Positions 9,875 through 20,142 of a stretch of DNA of 64,000 nt are shown in pieces; position 1 is the first letter of the stretch; every line of letters begins with the position of its first letter. A program made the translations under genes and the position numbers. The notes beneath the pieces were generated by a model. That model worked only from the letters and a program-made list of their open reading frames with translations. It was not told where the DNA came from and made no database searches. Source of the stretch: Kazachstania africana CBS 2517 (Eukaryota; Ascomycota; Saccharomycetes; Saccharomycetales; Saccharomycetaceae); contig NC_018944.1 in the NCBI RefSeq assembly GCF_000304475.1, positions 558,001 to 622,000 of the forward strand. Reading direction: 5' to 3'.

Positions 9875-11581
9875 TTAATATACATAGTCCAGTCTTTCAT
9901 CTTTATTAAGTTTATAAAGCTTTTGTAACTGCGGGTCAAAAAAATTACTTTTCAAAGGGTCTTTGTCACTAACATATTTGTAAAGTTCTTTCACAACCTT
10001 AATATCTTCTGTACCATCCATATATGTGACCGAAGCACCTAAATTGCCAGCACGACCTGTTCTACCAATTCTATGAATATAATCTTCGAAATGTTTAGGC
10101 ATTTGGAAATTGATAACTAATGAAACGTTAGGGATATCTATACCCCTTGCTGCCACATTGGTTGCAATTAAAACCTGTACTGCACCTGTTCTCAATAAAT
10201 TAATGGAATGTTCTCTTTGTTCTTGATTTTTAGACCCATGCAAAATGGTGAATTTGAAATTAGTTTCATTTCGAAATTTTTTGGTTAAATAATCTGCCGT
10301 AGATTTATAGTTAATGAATATTATTATAGGTGGAGAGCAGTTTTTCAAAGTTTTTATAATTTGCTTGAATCTATTTTCTTCATTTTCAGAATATTCTACC
10401 GTTTGTTGAATCTTAGGTACTTGATCTTCTTCAGATCCGATCTTAACAATAATAGGTGAATTTAAATAGTTATTACTAATCTTTTCAATAGATTGTGATA
10501 AAGTGGCAGTAAACATCATCGTTTGTAAAGAGGAACGCTCCATGGATAATCTTGCGAGAATAGCAGTAATTTGATCCTCAAATCCCAAATCTATCATCTT
10601 ATCGGCTTCATCCATAACTAAAGTGTCTACTTGATTTAAAGTTAGGATATGACTTTGTAGACATTCAATTAGTTTCCCCGGTGTGGCCACTAAAATATCA
10701 CAACCGATGGACAAATCTAGCGTAATTTTTTCGATAGAATGCCCACCTACAATGGAAAGTACATTACACTCATTGGATTTCCAACGTTTGGTAATTTCTT
10801 TAGCCGAGGTTTCGATCTGTTGTGCTAATTCTCTGGTGGGAACAATGATTAGAGATTTTGGGCCATCAAGGATCTTTAAGGATTTGGGTCTTTGAGGAAG
10901 TCTTATTAAAATTGGAATAATGAAAGCCAATGTTTTACCAGACCCAGTAGAAGCTACCCCCAAGAAATCTCTATTAGTTTTGATAGTATTTGGAATTGCC
11001 ACTCTTTGAATAGGAGTAGGCTCTTGAAATTTCAACCCGCCGACTAGAACACCTAAGATATCCTTTGGGATCAAATTTAATTCATGCCAATTACGTAGCG
11101 GATGTGTTGTTACTTTGGTCTTCATGGTAATATTAAAATCTTCCAAGAATATCTTCCAATCCCTGTCATTCATCGCATCATAGGTCTTCTCCCTCCAAGG
11201 CTTCCCGATATATGCAGTTTCCACTACATCATTCTTATTTTCCTTTTGTAACAATTCACTAGCCTTCACAGATACAATAGGCTTGTAGTTAAGTAAAGTG
11301 TCATCCGTAGAATTCCAGTCAAATTGAAACTTCGATTTTCTCACTTTATTATCTCTCACTTCCCCTATATCAACCGAATTTTCAGTTAAGTCGTCACGTT
11401 CAGGGTCACGCCGTATGCTGGGCTCCTTCCTTTGTACCATCCCATCGTTCCTTTGCAATTTAGCATTTTTCAAAGCTTCTCTCTCACTCTTTGTTAAGAA
11501 CTTTGGCTTTGCATTATTTTTTCCAACACCTTTCCCATTAACTTTGCTAAGCAAAACGTTGATATTAACTGGTCTTGACAT
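9875..11581 (-). CDS. PRP28: DEAD-box RNA helicase Prp28
   Basis: Prp28 is the spliceosomal ATPase that exchanges U1 for U6 at the 5' splice site. The protein is 568 residues (S. cerevisiae about 588). After a basic N-terminal extension come the helicase motifs in order: Q motif with PTPIQ (~188-192), Walker A ASTGSGKT (210-217), PTRELAQQ (~248), DEAD (324-327), TAT as motif III (358-360), ARGIDIPN and HRIGRTGRAG near the C-terminus. All key residues are present. The opening MSRPVNINVLLSK fits the family. It is divergent from PEX5, as S. cerevisiae YDR243C is from YDR244W. Confidence 0.96.
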   Translation of the reverse strand: MSRPVNINVLLSKVNGKGVGKNNAKPKFLTKSEREALKNAKLQRNDGMVQRKEPSIRRDPERDDLTENSVDIGEVRDNKVRKSKFQFDWNSTDDTLLNYKPIVSVKASELLQKENKNDVVETAYIGKPWREKTYDAMNDRDWKIFLEDFNITMKTKVTTHPLRNWHELNLIPKDILGVLVGGLKFQEPTPIQRVAIPNTIKTNRDFLGVASTGSGKTLAFIIPILIRLPQRPKSLKILDGPKSLIIVPTRELAQQIETSAKEITKRWKSNECNVLSIVGGHSIEKITLDLSIGCDILVATPGKLIECLQSHILTLNQVDTLVMDEADKMIDLGFEDQITAILARLSMERSSLQTMMFTATLSQSIEKISNNYLNSPIIVKIGSEEDQVPKIQQTVEYSENEENRFKQIIKTLKNCSPPIIIFINYKSTADYLTKKFRNETNFKFTILHGSKNQEQREHSINLLRTGAVQVLIATNVAARGIDIPNVSLVINFQMPKHFEDYIHRIGRTGRAGNLGASVTYMDGTEDIKVVKELYKYVSDKDPLKSNFFDPQLQKLYKLNKDERLDYVY

Positions 11582-12012
11582 CTTGAGATCTCCGTTATGC
11601 TTGTCATATCAACTAGCATCTACTATTAACCCATCTCATCCTAGTTTTTTGTAATATTGAAAAAAATTCCAAGCGGGGTAACGACAACACGACCGGCCTC
11701 TATACTATCAAACTCATCATAGCAACAAGAATAAACCTTATTCACCCAGGTTTAATCTACTGTAACCATTAAGACTATTCAATTGCTGAATACAACACAA
11801 TTTAGCTGGTCTTTCCATGGCAATCCGGCTCTCAATAAACTGCCGTCTTATATCAATGAATCATCTAAATTTTTTCTTGCAACACAAGCGGCGTTAAGGG
11901 AAAATTTAAATTCCATGACTGAATCTCCAATTAATAATTATTAATGGATATATAAAGATCAAGGAAGCAGATAGTGTACCAGAGTTGATATCTATACAGG
12001 AACAACCATACA
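11582..12012. other. Divergent promoter PRP28 / PEX5
   Basis: A 431-bp region between divergent starts. AT-rich with scattered poly(A/T); no specific site is recognised. Confidence 0.6.
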
Positions 12013-13701
12013 ATGAACGTTACAGATTGTTCAGTCAGTAATAATCCACTGGCCAGACTAAATAAGCACAATGAGAGACAGTCTAAGAATTATAATAACG
12101 TGAGCGGTTCGAGGCTTAATAGTGAACAAATCAAGTCATCTCAGAATGATTTTAAGACTGCAACACACGTTATGAGTAACACTAGCAGGCAAATGATGAA
12201 CAATTTTATTAATCCTATGGTTGCATCATCAGGAGCGGCTCTTAACATGGGTCATTCCCCAATGCAAACGGCCAATAGCCCCATGGACGCTATAAGGTCT
12301 CATCAAGTGCCTTCCCCTCCTCATGAACAGGCTATTAGTTTTAAACCAACTGCCACTGGTTCTTGGTCGACTGAGTTTCAAAAAGACGGTCTTGTCAGTC
12401 AGAAAGTCCCCGCCGCTGTTGCAAAGTCTGACTCATTTAGACAGAATCATTTTCAGCAACCTTTGCATCCTAATCTGAGGTACTCTAGAACTATGGTACA
12501 ATCAAGTCAATTACCTTTGCAACAGAGGGAGATCATTACACCATCTGCCTCACATAATGCTACAGCTGACTGGGATCAACAATTCAAAGATTTGGAAAAT
12601 GAAGTTTCACAGACATTAAAAGTTAGTGAACAAGATACAGATGCAATCATAGATACAGATTATCAAACAGATTTTCAACACGTTTGGGATTCTCTCCAAC
12701 AGGATCAAGATGAGCTAATCAATACTAGAAAATATGGTACTAGAATTCATGAGAATGCCATATACAATTTTGCTACTGAAAACGAATATAAAGATAATGT
12801 CAATGCTTACAAAATTGGTTGTATACTTATGGAGAATGGCGCGAAATTGAGTGAAGCCGCAATGGCGTTCGAAGCTGCAGTACAACAGAATCCCACTCAT
12901 GTGGATGCATGGTTGAAATTGGGCCTTGTACAAACACAAAATGAGAAGGAAATAAATGGGATTAGTGCCCTGGAGACTTGCTTGAAATTGGATCCAAAAA
13001 ATCTAGAAGCTTTGAAAACTTTAGCCACAGGGTACATCAACGAAGGTTATGATATGAGCGCATTTATTACTTTAAGTAAAGTCATCGAATCAAAATATCC
13101 TAATCTTGATTCTTCCATTGATCAAGAAATTAATTTATTGGAAAGTGAATTGGAAGATCCACCAAATTTAAATGAAAAGATAACAAAGAAATTTTTGAAA
13201 CTGGCAAATCAATTACCTGGCGTTGATTCAGACATCCAACTATGCCTTGGATTATTGTATTATGCTAATGATGATTTTGACAAGACTATCGAATGCTTCA
13301 AAGCTGCATTGAATGAAAACCCAACGGATGAATTGATGTGGAATAGACTAGGTGCCGCTCTGGCAAATTCAAATAGATCGGAAGATTCTATCAAAGCATA
13401 TTATAAAGCAATACAGTTGAAGCCATCTTTTGTAAGAGCTCGTTATAATCTTGCCGTGGCGTGTATGAATATTCATTGTTATAAGGAAGCTGCAGAACAT
13501 CTTCTTACAGCATTAAGCATGCACGAAGTAGGGACCCCCAACGGAAAAGCTATCCCAGAAGGCCTCGTCATCGATTCTCACAACGATAATATAATGGAAA
13601 CATTGAAAAGGGTCTTCATTGCATTAAACAGAAATGATTTGGCAGATAAGGTAGAACCACGAATGAAACTGGCAGAATTCCGCAATGAATTTACCTTCTA
13701 G
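12013..13701 (+). CDS. PEX5: Peroxisomal PTS1 receptor Pex5
   Basis: Pex5 binds C-terminal SKL-type signals in the cytosol and docks cargo at the peroxisome. The protein is 562 residues (S. cerevisiae about 612). Cys6 (NVTDCSVSNNPL) is the conserved cysteine used for ubiquitin-linked recycling. WxxxF-type docking motifs are visible: WSTEF (118-122) and WDQQF (187-191), plus FQHVW (221-225). From about residue 260 to 530 there are tetratricopeptide repeats, including KIGCILMENGAKLSEA and LMWNRLGAALANSNRSEDSI. The family order PRP28-PEX5-MNN10 is kept. A natural cargo, catalase A ending in AKL, is encoded in the same window. Confidence 0.98.
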   Translation: MNVTDCSVSNNPLARLNKHNERQSKNYNNVSGSRLNSEQIKSSQNDFKTATHVMSNTSRQMMNNFINPMVASSGAALNMGHSPMQTANSPMDAIRSHQVPSPPHEQAISFKPTATGSWSTEFQKDGLVSQKVPAAVAKSDSFRQNHFQQPLHPNLRYSRTMVQSSQLPLQQREIITPSASHNATADWDQQFKDLENEVSQTLKVSEQDTDAIIDTDYQTDFQHVWDSLQQDQDELINTRKYGTRIHENAIYNFATENEYKDNVNAYKIGCILMENGAKLSEAAMAFEAAVQQNPTHVDAWLKLGLVQTQNEKEINGISALETCLKLDPKNLEALKTLATGYINEGYDMSAFITLSKVIESKYPNLDSSIDQEINLLESELEDPPNLNEKITKKFLKLANQLPGVDSDIQLCLGLLYYANDDFDKTIECFKAALNENPTDELMWNRLGAALANSNRSEDSIKAYYKAIQLKPSFVRARYNLAVACMNIHCYKEAAEHLLTALSMHEVGTPNGKAIPEGLVIDSHNDNIMETLKRVFIALNRNDLADKVEPRMKLAEFRNEFTF

Positions 13702-13931
13702 ATCGTAAGGCATTTAAACAAATATATATACAGGTATATATCCTACCATTTAAATATTCAAATTTGTATTATTATCAAATTTGTATTCCCCCGTTAGAAA
13801 TGAGTTTTTATTTCTATCCACGGTGGACGGCTCATCATGAAATTTCGCAACGTGCAAGAATTTTTAAATATCATTACATTGTATCAGTGGGCCAGTAGAT
13901 TGATTTCAAGGCAGATATAGGAGCCCACATC

Positions 13932-15038
13932 ATGGCGACAAGTGTACCGTATAGATTTGAAGATGATTTGCTCGATGAGAAAAAGAAGAAAAGGAACTTC
14001 GTTTCAAAGAATGCTCAGGCTAAAAAATTCTGGCATCCTATAAATTCCAAATTGATCAAATCCAAAAGATTCATTCTTACCGTATTTGTTGTGGTATTTC
14101 TTTTCTTTTGGATTAGTGATTCATCATCTGTGCCATCAAATATGAGCTCATCAATGGATATCCCAGCACAGCTCGTAAGGAATCATAAATCAACTTGGTT
14201 ACCATTTTCTAAAGAGCCTAAAATTGTGATCATATTGGCTGCAAACGAAGGTGGTGGTGTATTGAGATGGAAAAATGAACAAGAATGGGCCATTGAGCGT
14301 ATTTCAATCGAGAATAAGAGAGCATATGCTAGAAGACATGGATATGCTTTGACTATTAAAGATACCACTACTGCCAAGAGATATTCTCATGAATTCAGAG
14401 AAGGTTGGCAAAAAGTTGATATTTTGAAACAAACTATGAGAGAATTTCCAAATGCAGAATGGTTTTGGTGGCTTGATTTGGATACATTAATCATGGAACC
14501 AAAAAAGAGTCTGGAAGAACATATTTTCGATAGATTAGATGAAATTGTAGATCGCACGGTCAGCGATTTCAATCCGTTAAATTTAGTCGAGGACTTACCA
14601 TATATTGACTACACACAAGAATTGGATCTTTTGATAACTCAAGATTGTGGTGGGTTCAATTTGGGCTCATTTTTTATGAGAAATAGTGAATGGTCAAAAC
14701 TCTTATTGGACATATGGTGGGATCCTGCCGCATATGAACAAAAACATATGATTTGGGAACATAGAGAACAAGATGCATTAGAATCGTTATATGCCAATGA
14801 AGCATGGATTCGCTCGAAAGTCGGATTTTTACCTTTAAGAGCCATCAATGCGTTCCCACCTGGGGCCTGTTCGGAATATAGAGAAGATCCAAGATATTTT
14901 TACAACGAAAAAGAGCATGATTTTGTTGTCAATATGGCAGGATGTAATTTTGGTAGAGACTGTTGGGGAGAAATGCAGTACTATGCAAATTTAATGAAGG
15001 TTTCAAATAATAAATGGTACACGAATTTCTTCAGTTGA
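13932..15038 (+). CDS. MNN10: Golgi alpha-1,6-mannosyltransferase Mnn10
   Basis: Mnn10 is a subunit of the M-Pol II complex that extends the alpha-1,6 mannan backbone of N-glycans in the cis-Golgi. The protein is 368 residues (S. cerevisiae 393) and is type II: a cytosolic tail of about 46 residues, a membrane anchor (~47-63, FILTVFVVVFLFFWI), then a luminal GT34 domain. The nucleotide-sugar/metal motif is WWLDLDTLIMEP. The C-terminal part with NFGRDCW is also typical. Position after PEX5 matches YDR245W. Confidence 0.96.
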   Translation: MATSVPYRFEDDLLDEKKKKRNFVSKNAQAKKFWHPINSKLIKSKRFILTVFVVVFLFFWISDSSSVPSNMSSSMDIPAQLVRNHKSTWLPFSKEPKIVIILAANEGGGVLRWKNEQEWAIERISIENKRAYARRHGYALTIKDTTTAKRYSHEFREGWQKVDILKQTMREFPNAEWFWWLDLDTLIMEPKKSLEEHIFDRLDEIVDRTVSDFNPLNLVEDLPYIDYTQELDLLITQDCGGFNLGSFFMRNSEWSKLLLDIWWDPAAYEQKHMIWEHREQDALESLYANEAWIRSKVGFLPLRAINAFPPGACSEYREDPRYFYNEKEHDFVVNMAGCNFGRDCWGEMQYYANLMKVSNNKWYTNFFS

Positions 15039-15370
15039 ACTTAAACGAAGTCTTGGCTGGATATCAATTACTTCAAATAATTAATAAAGATAAGTTCAAT
15101 GTGAATTGACAGTATGTACTTATTTCTCGCATTTTAACTTGATGTACAAATTAGAACATATATAGAAAATAGACAGGCAAATGACATGACCTGACACACT
15201 GAATCTAAATGCTCTTGCAAGCAGCGATTCTTTTAAATTAATTCGTAGAGAGAAGAAAGGACGTCTCCACTTATGAGGCAAAAGTTAAAAAATAAAAAAA
15301 AAATAAAAAACTGGAAATCAGAATCAACCAGTTAAGAAGCATCATTTCACACATATTCAATTAGAAGACC
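15039..15370. other. Intergenic MNN10 / TRS23
   Basis: 332 bp containing the MNN10 3' UTR and TRS23 promoter, with a poly(A)-rich stretch at about 15287-15311. Nothing else is recognised. Confidence 0.55.
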
Positions 15371-15985
15371 ATGGCTATAGAGACGTTATTGATTGTAAAC
15401 AAATCTGGAGGTTTAATTTATCACCGAAATTTTGGAGAAGCTTGTGAAAAGAGGAAGAAATTGACTAGTAACGATTACTTAATTATAGCGAGCACGTTAC
15501 ATAGTATATTAGCCATATCTGGTCAGATAACGCCGAGGGCATTGAAATTGAATCAAGATGATATAGATTACACCATTCCATATGTCCCTGGAGTTGGGAT
15601 GCCCTCAAGTGATTCCAGCAATAACAGTAAAATGTCCAAACTTGGCAGTTTTAAAGGAGACGATTATTTTAAAGAATCATTTACCAGTTGGAACAAGAGT
15701 GGACTGAGACAATTAAGTACGGATCAATTTACGATGTTTGTATATCAGACGCTGACTGGGTTGAAATTTATAGCAATAAGTTCTAGTGTTCTGCCCAAGA
15801 ATAACGAGATGGAAACGTCTAAAAATTTGAATCTTGCGAATCAGATAGGTGACAATTTTTTGAGAAAGATATATTGCATTTACAGTGATTACGTTATGAA
15901 GGATCCACTATATTCATTAGAGATGCCAATAAAATCAGAAAATTTTGACAAGAAAGTACAAGAGATGGTTTATAATGTTCAATAG
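15371..15985 (+). CDS. TRS23: TRAPP complex subunit Trs23
   Basis: Trs23 is a core subunit of the TRAPP complexes, which activate the Rab Ypt1 in ER-to-Golgi traffic and autophagy. The protein is 204 residues (S. cerevisiae 219). It starts [21 protein letters not shown], the sedlin/longin-like first strand pair of the family, and continues with [14 protein letters not shown]. The insertion between the two longin halves (about residues 65-110) is low-complexity. The end includes [18 protein letters not shown], which is strongly conserved. Position after MNN10 matches YDR246W. Confidence 0.95.
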   Translation: MAIETLLIVNKSGGLIYHRNFGEACEKRKKLTSNDYLIIASTLHSILAISGQITPRALKLNQDDIDYTIPYVPGVGMPSSDSSNNSKMSKLGSFKGDDYFKESFTSWNKSGLRQLSTDQFTMFVYQTLTGLKFIAISSSVLPKNNEMETSKNLNLANQIGDNFLRKIYCIYSDYVMKDPLYSLEMPIKSENFDKKVQEMVYNVQ

Positions 15986-17511
15986 AAACAACCGACAATT
16001 CTGAAAGGAGAAAAAGAAAAAAAAATGGCGATTACCCTTAGTGGTACCTCCCATATACCATATTAGGTAGTGATAGAATTATGATACGTATATTATATAT
16101 TTAGAAACAGTTTACCTTCTACCACTATGAAATTTCATCAGACACGCGTGGGAACACCCAGAAACCGTGTGCACGTATATGGGTTTCAAGAAGCCTTTTT
16201 AAAACAATATACAATATATTTGATCTGTCAAAGGAATGCAAGCAAACTTATTATTTGTAATATATATCCTACAAAGGACAGGTATGCTTTTTCTTAACCC
16301 ACTATATATAGGAAATCGTACCATTTTCAGCAGGATTCAGAAAGAGAGGACACGGGGGGGGAGAGGAATGCGAACAAACAACGGGAAAGCAAAAGAGCAA
16401 ACGACTAACGAAATCATGCTGCCTTTCCAAATTGTCTTGGCTACGCAAAAATTGATTAAAAAGTTTAACGTAATTGTAAAGTTTTAACATTCTTGTATGA
16501 GCCACGAATCTTTCTTACTTCGGAGCTATATTGGTTCAAGCTTTTATACAAAAGATGCTATGCGAAAGATTTGCGTAGATTCTTGAGTTTATTACACATA
16601 ATAGTCGATGGATGTGGACCGGGAGTTGCTTTCATTGCCGAAACAGATGAGCTAAAATAAACATCTCGTAGGAATTCGACAATGTAACCATTCTCTCACG
16701 GCCGTTGTATGGGGGGCGAAGAGTCCGTTCATTGATCACTAATAAATTGCAGTAGAAGTATCCACAAAGGTGATCCGAGAAAAATGCTTCTGGAAATTGA
16801 TGCTTCTCCGTACAAGAAACATTCCAGAAGGAGAAACACTCGCAAGTCAAGAGGCTTTCATGAGGGAGACAAATAATCACCGCGCTAAACACTAAATAAG
16901 GTATATACCCCAAAGTTCTCCATGACATCAATCTCCATCGCCCCAAAAAAATTTATGGACAACTCCCTGACAAACTAGCTACAGCACTTCTACATTCAAC
17001 TACATACATGTATTTCTGGAATGATGTCTTGGTTCTTTTCATCATAAATGAGTCCATCTTCTTGCAAGTTGTTTCCCGGAAGTCTAACTGCCGCTAAATC
17101 GTGCTGGAGACCCGGAAGTAATTCAAAAATTTAATCACTAAACAATCTCGAGGTATTTTTTCTTTTGACGGTTTAGACTTTTAAATATATTTCTCACTTG
17201 GGTAACCCTGAATGCAACCTTCCAGAAGGTTACCAACAAAGGAAAATACTTTACATTGCAAACAGAAATAGGTTGATCTATTTCCTCAAAAGCTTCTTTT
17301 TTTTCTTGTATAGCCAGATAGACTCTCTATCTTTCAAATTTCCATTTGTAATCTGGAAGGGATCTAATACATTTTATATCCGGTTCGCTCTATTATATAT
17401 ATTTAGATTTAGATATATAAATATTTAGATCCTAGAGTTCCTTTCATGAGATACTGATTTCAGTCTTTCTTACTCTACTCCCGTCCCGTCCAAGAACCTG
17501 CCATTTTTGTT
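15986..17511. other. Long intergenic region upstream of VHS1
   Basis: About 1.5 kb without a convincing gene; short ORFs in it (for example 16632-16946 minus) lack recognisable features. It has a G-run near 16356-16363, two TTCnnGAA units at 16788-16795 and 16822-16829, and a perfect 7-bp inverted repeat of the same type at 17216-17231. Most of it is probably the regulatory region of VHS1, whose nutrient control could need a long promoter; that is inference. Confidence 0.5.
17216..17231. promoter_or_regulatory. Heat-shock-element-like inverted repeat upstream of VHS1
   Basis: AACCTTC and GAAGGTT face each other with a 2-bp spacer (CA), giving the core TTCnnGAA of an Hsf1 unit. It lies about 280 bp before the VHS1 start. 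Two further TTCnnGAA units are 390-430 bp upstream of it. Factor binding is inferred only from the pattern. Confidence 0.35.
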
Positions 17512-18786
17512 ATGTTCACTAACTACCAGGTAAACAACTTCAAGATTCTTGAAGAAGTTGGGTCAGGAGCATACGGTTTGGTATTCCATGTTATTGATAC
17601 CATAACTTTTAGTGACTTCGCCATGAAAGTCATTATAAAATCCAGAATAGATTGCACAGAAGATAGGAGGGATCTACTAACGATAGAACTTTTGAAATGT
17701 TTCAACAAGTATGGTGACGATTACTTAGACAATAAAATTTTTTTACCTGCCATAGATCTACATTCCATCAAAAGTTTAACTCCAGAACAACTAGAACATA
17801 TTCCCCACTATAAAGAAATCTCTTTACAATTAAAAGTGCACGCTCATAAAAACGTCGTAACCATCCATCAAGTACTAGAAAGTGAATTAGCAACTTTTAT
17901 AATAATGGATTATTATCCAGTAGATTTATTCACTGCTATTGTCGATCAAGAAAGATTTATTATGGATGGTCTACTAGTTAAGCAGGTTTTCCTTCAACTT
18001 TGTTCTGCTATTGCATATTGCCATAAATTAAATGTTTACCATTGTGACATTAAACCAGAAAATTTATTGTTGGATAATGACGACAATTTAGTCATTTGTG
18101 ATTTTGGGCTCGCCACAACTTCGAAGTATTTGGTTCCAAACGTTTCTGTTGGTAGTTCGTATTATATGGCACCTGAAAGAATACTATCCATTAATAATAC
18201 AAACAAATTTCTCACTATGAATAGTGACATTTGGTCGCTGGGAATTATACTTATAAATCTTGTTTGCATTAGGAATCCTTGGCTGAAGGCTCATCAGACC
18301 GGAGATAGTACTTTCAGTTACTTTATGAGGGATCAAAGTATCCTTATGAAAATCTTACCGATATCAGACGAACTATTCGAAGTAATCAATTCAATCTTAC
18401 AAATAAACCCTAAAAATAGAGTCTCCATCATTGAAATAATGAAAAAAGTCTCAATGGTGAAAAATTTCACTAGAGAAGGCCCATTAACTGATGTACCTCT
18501 GATGGATGAAAATGTATTTTTCAACTGTTTTGCTGCTCCAGTGGATGAAGTTTCGCCATGCTTCGCACAACAAAGGCTGGATGATTCAGATGCTACCACA
18601 TTATTTGCTTCGTCAAGTTCTAGTAACATCCATCTGAGTGAGTTCATAACAACTAAGCAGAAAACTATTACAAATGCATATACGGCTTCATCCTCCACTT
18701 CATTAGATACTACTCCATTTGTCTCTGATGTAGAAAATTGCAATAAACAATATTTCCCTATTCAAGAGAAATTGTCATTTCTTTAA
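17512..18786 (+). CDS. VHS1: Serine/threonine kinase Vhs1 (Sks1 paralog family)
   Basis: A cytosolic protein kinase of the Vhs1/Sks1 pair, linked in S. cerevisiae to G1/S progression and glucose adaptation. The protein is 424 residues (Vhs1 about 461). The kinase domain covers about residues 8-320: glycine loop GSGAYG, AMKVIIK lysine, catalytic loop YHCDIKPENLLL (Cys in place of the usual Arg in HRD, a feature of this subfamily), DFGLAT and MAPER. The C-terminal ~100 residues are Ser/Thr-rich. Position between TRS23 and the gluconokinase matches YDR247W, favouring VHS1 over SKS1. The ATG at 17512 is the first in frame. Confidence 0.88.
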   Translation: MFTNYQVNNFKILEEVGSGAYGLVFHVIDTITFSDFAMKVIIKSRIDCTEDRRDLLTIELLKCFNKYGDDYLDNKIFLPAIDLHSIKSLTPEQLEHIPHYKEISLQLKVHAHKNVVTIHQVLESELATFIIMDYYPVDLFTAIVDQERFIMDGLLVKQVFLQLCSAIAYCHKLNVYHCDIKPENLLLDNDDNLVICDFGLATTSKYLVPNVSVGSSYYMAPERILSINNTNKFLTMNSDIWSLGIILINLVCIRNPWLKAHQTGDSTFSYFMRDQSILMKILPISDELFEVINSILQINPKNRVSIIEIMKKVSMVKNFTREGPLTDVPLMDENVFFNCFAAPVDEVSPCFAQQRLDDSDATTLFASSSSSNIHLSEFITTKQKTITNAYTASSSTSLDTTPFVSDVENCNKQYFPIQEKLSFL

Positions 18787-19089
18787 AGGTTACCAGTGTA
18801 TCCACACATTCTTAATACTAATATATTCTTACCCGTCATTATTGTGTCCGTTTACTTTACATGACAACTACGCTCACTTCATGTTTAATTGTAATCATTT
18901 TGTAATTCTTTTTTCATGATCAAAAGATCATAGCCTGCTATTATTTAATATACTTCATTTTATATATATATACTTCATTTTATATATATACAGAGTTCAA
19001 TAACCAACTTATATCCATAATTTAAATGAATATGACGGAGGAAGTAATAAATTTATCCAGTCATGATACAATGTCCCTTGGGATTTCCA
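18787..19089. other. Convergent 3' region VHS1 / gluconokinase
   Basis: 303 bp shared by two 3' ends. It contains the 20-bp tandem duplication and AT-rich sequence likely to serve poly(A) site selection. No gene is seen. Confidence 0.55.
18951..18990. repeat. Perfect 20-bp tandem duplication
   Basis: Two identical 20-bp units (TACTTCATTT followed by (TA)5) lie head to tail at 18951-18970 and 18971-18990, in the region between the convergent VHS1 and gluconokinase genes. Most likely a simple slippage or microhomology duplication. Confidence 0.85.
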
Positions 19090-19644
19090 TTAGGTGAAAA
19101 GGTCGTTGCAAGTTTCAACAACGATATCTTCAATTTGTGGGAAATCCTTATCATCTAGAAGGATGACTTTACAATTTGGTTCCTTTAAATATCTTGGTAA
19201 TTCCAAATCTTTAAATTGTGATTCCATCATATTTGCCTTCATAAAATGACCTTTCCTTTGATTTAATCTATTTAAAATTTCTTCTTTACTTGCATAAAGG
19301 AAAATGAAATAAAAAGTTGTCTCTGGTTCAGTCTGTCTAATTAAATCTCTGTATTTCTTTTTCAAACTTGAACATGCTACGATAGATACGTCACCATTTG
19401 CCTTTGCACACTCAGAACCTTTATGAGCAACATCTTTTAACCACTCCCAACGGTCTTCGTCCTGCAGCGGGATTCCTGCAGACATCTTAGCAATGTTTGC
19501 TGGTGGATGTAAATCGTCACCTTCGATAAACTTCAAATTTGGAAGAGTATCTTTAAAATCTCTAATGATTCTTGCAGCAATGGTAGATTTGCCTGTGGCT
19601 GCAGTACCAGCTAGTACTATAACTAATGGTTTCCCAGATGTCAT
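19090..19644 (-). CDS. Gluconokinase (YDR248C-like)
   Basis: A small ATP-dependent sugar kinase, predicted to phosphorylate gluconate to 6-phosphogluconate, feeding the pentose phosphate pathway. The protein is 184 residues (S. cerevisiae YDR248C 193). Walker A is GTAATGKST (13-21). Further family signatures are FIEGDDLHPPANIAKMSAG and IPLQDEDRWEWL (substrate site), ACSSLKKKYRD and HFMKANMMESQF. All fit the GntK family. Position and strand match YDR248C. Confidence 0.93.
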   Translation of the reverse strand: MTSGKPLVIVLAGTAATGKSTIAARIIRDFKDTLPNLKFIEGDDLHPPANIAKMSAGIPLQDEDRWEWLKDVAHKGSECAKANGDVSIVACSSLKKKYRDLIRQTEPETTFYFIFLYASKEEILNRLNQRKGHFMKANMMESQFKDLELPRYLKEPNCKVILLDDKDFPQIEDIVVETCNDLFT

Positions 19645-20142
19645 TTATTTAATATATGCTATACTTTAATCCTTTCTCCCAATAACTGTCTTCGAGATAT
19701 GAGCCGTCAGTTTGAGATATCACACTTTAAATGTCCCCTCTCCTTTTTTGCTTGCAAGTTGTAGTTACACTCATATAATAAAATTTCTTGGCATGTATAT
19801 CCATGCTCCAAATATCAAAATCCGCCCGAGGTAGACGGTGAGTGTAATGCCATTTATTGTATATGAGACGACTATCAGGGAGAAGAACCTGCCTTTTGCT
19901 TGGTGCATTTGTGGGAATCACCGTTGATATGTCCTGTCGAGATATAACCCCGGTTACGCGGTACATGCATGTTTTCTAATCGTGGAGACACCGCAAGTCC
20001 CGTGGTTGCACTATCTATGTAAAAATAAAAGTTCCTGGCTATTTTTATATACTGAAAAGGATGATTACATGCATATATACGGATTTTGAGTGTATTTTTG
20101 CCATGAGTCCTTTCTAACTCTTCCCGAAGGTTTCCGTTCTCA
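19645..20142. other. Intergenic, gluconokinase promoter
   Basis: About 500 bp between two minus-strand genes. A minus-strand ORF of 100 codons here (19875-20177) overlaps the end of the next gene and shows no recognisable feature. No other element is seen. Confidence 0.5.
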
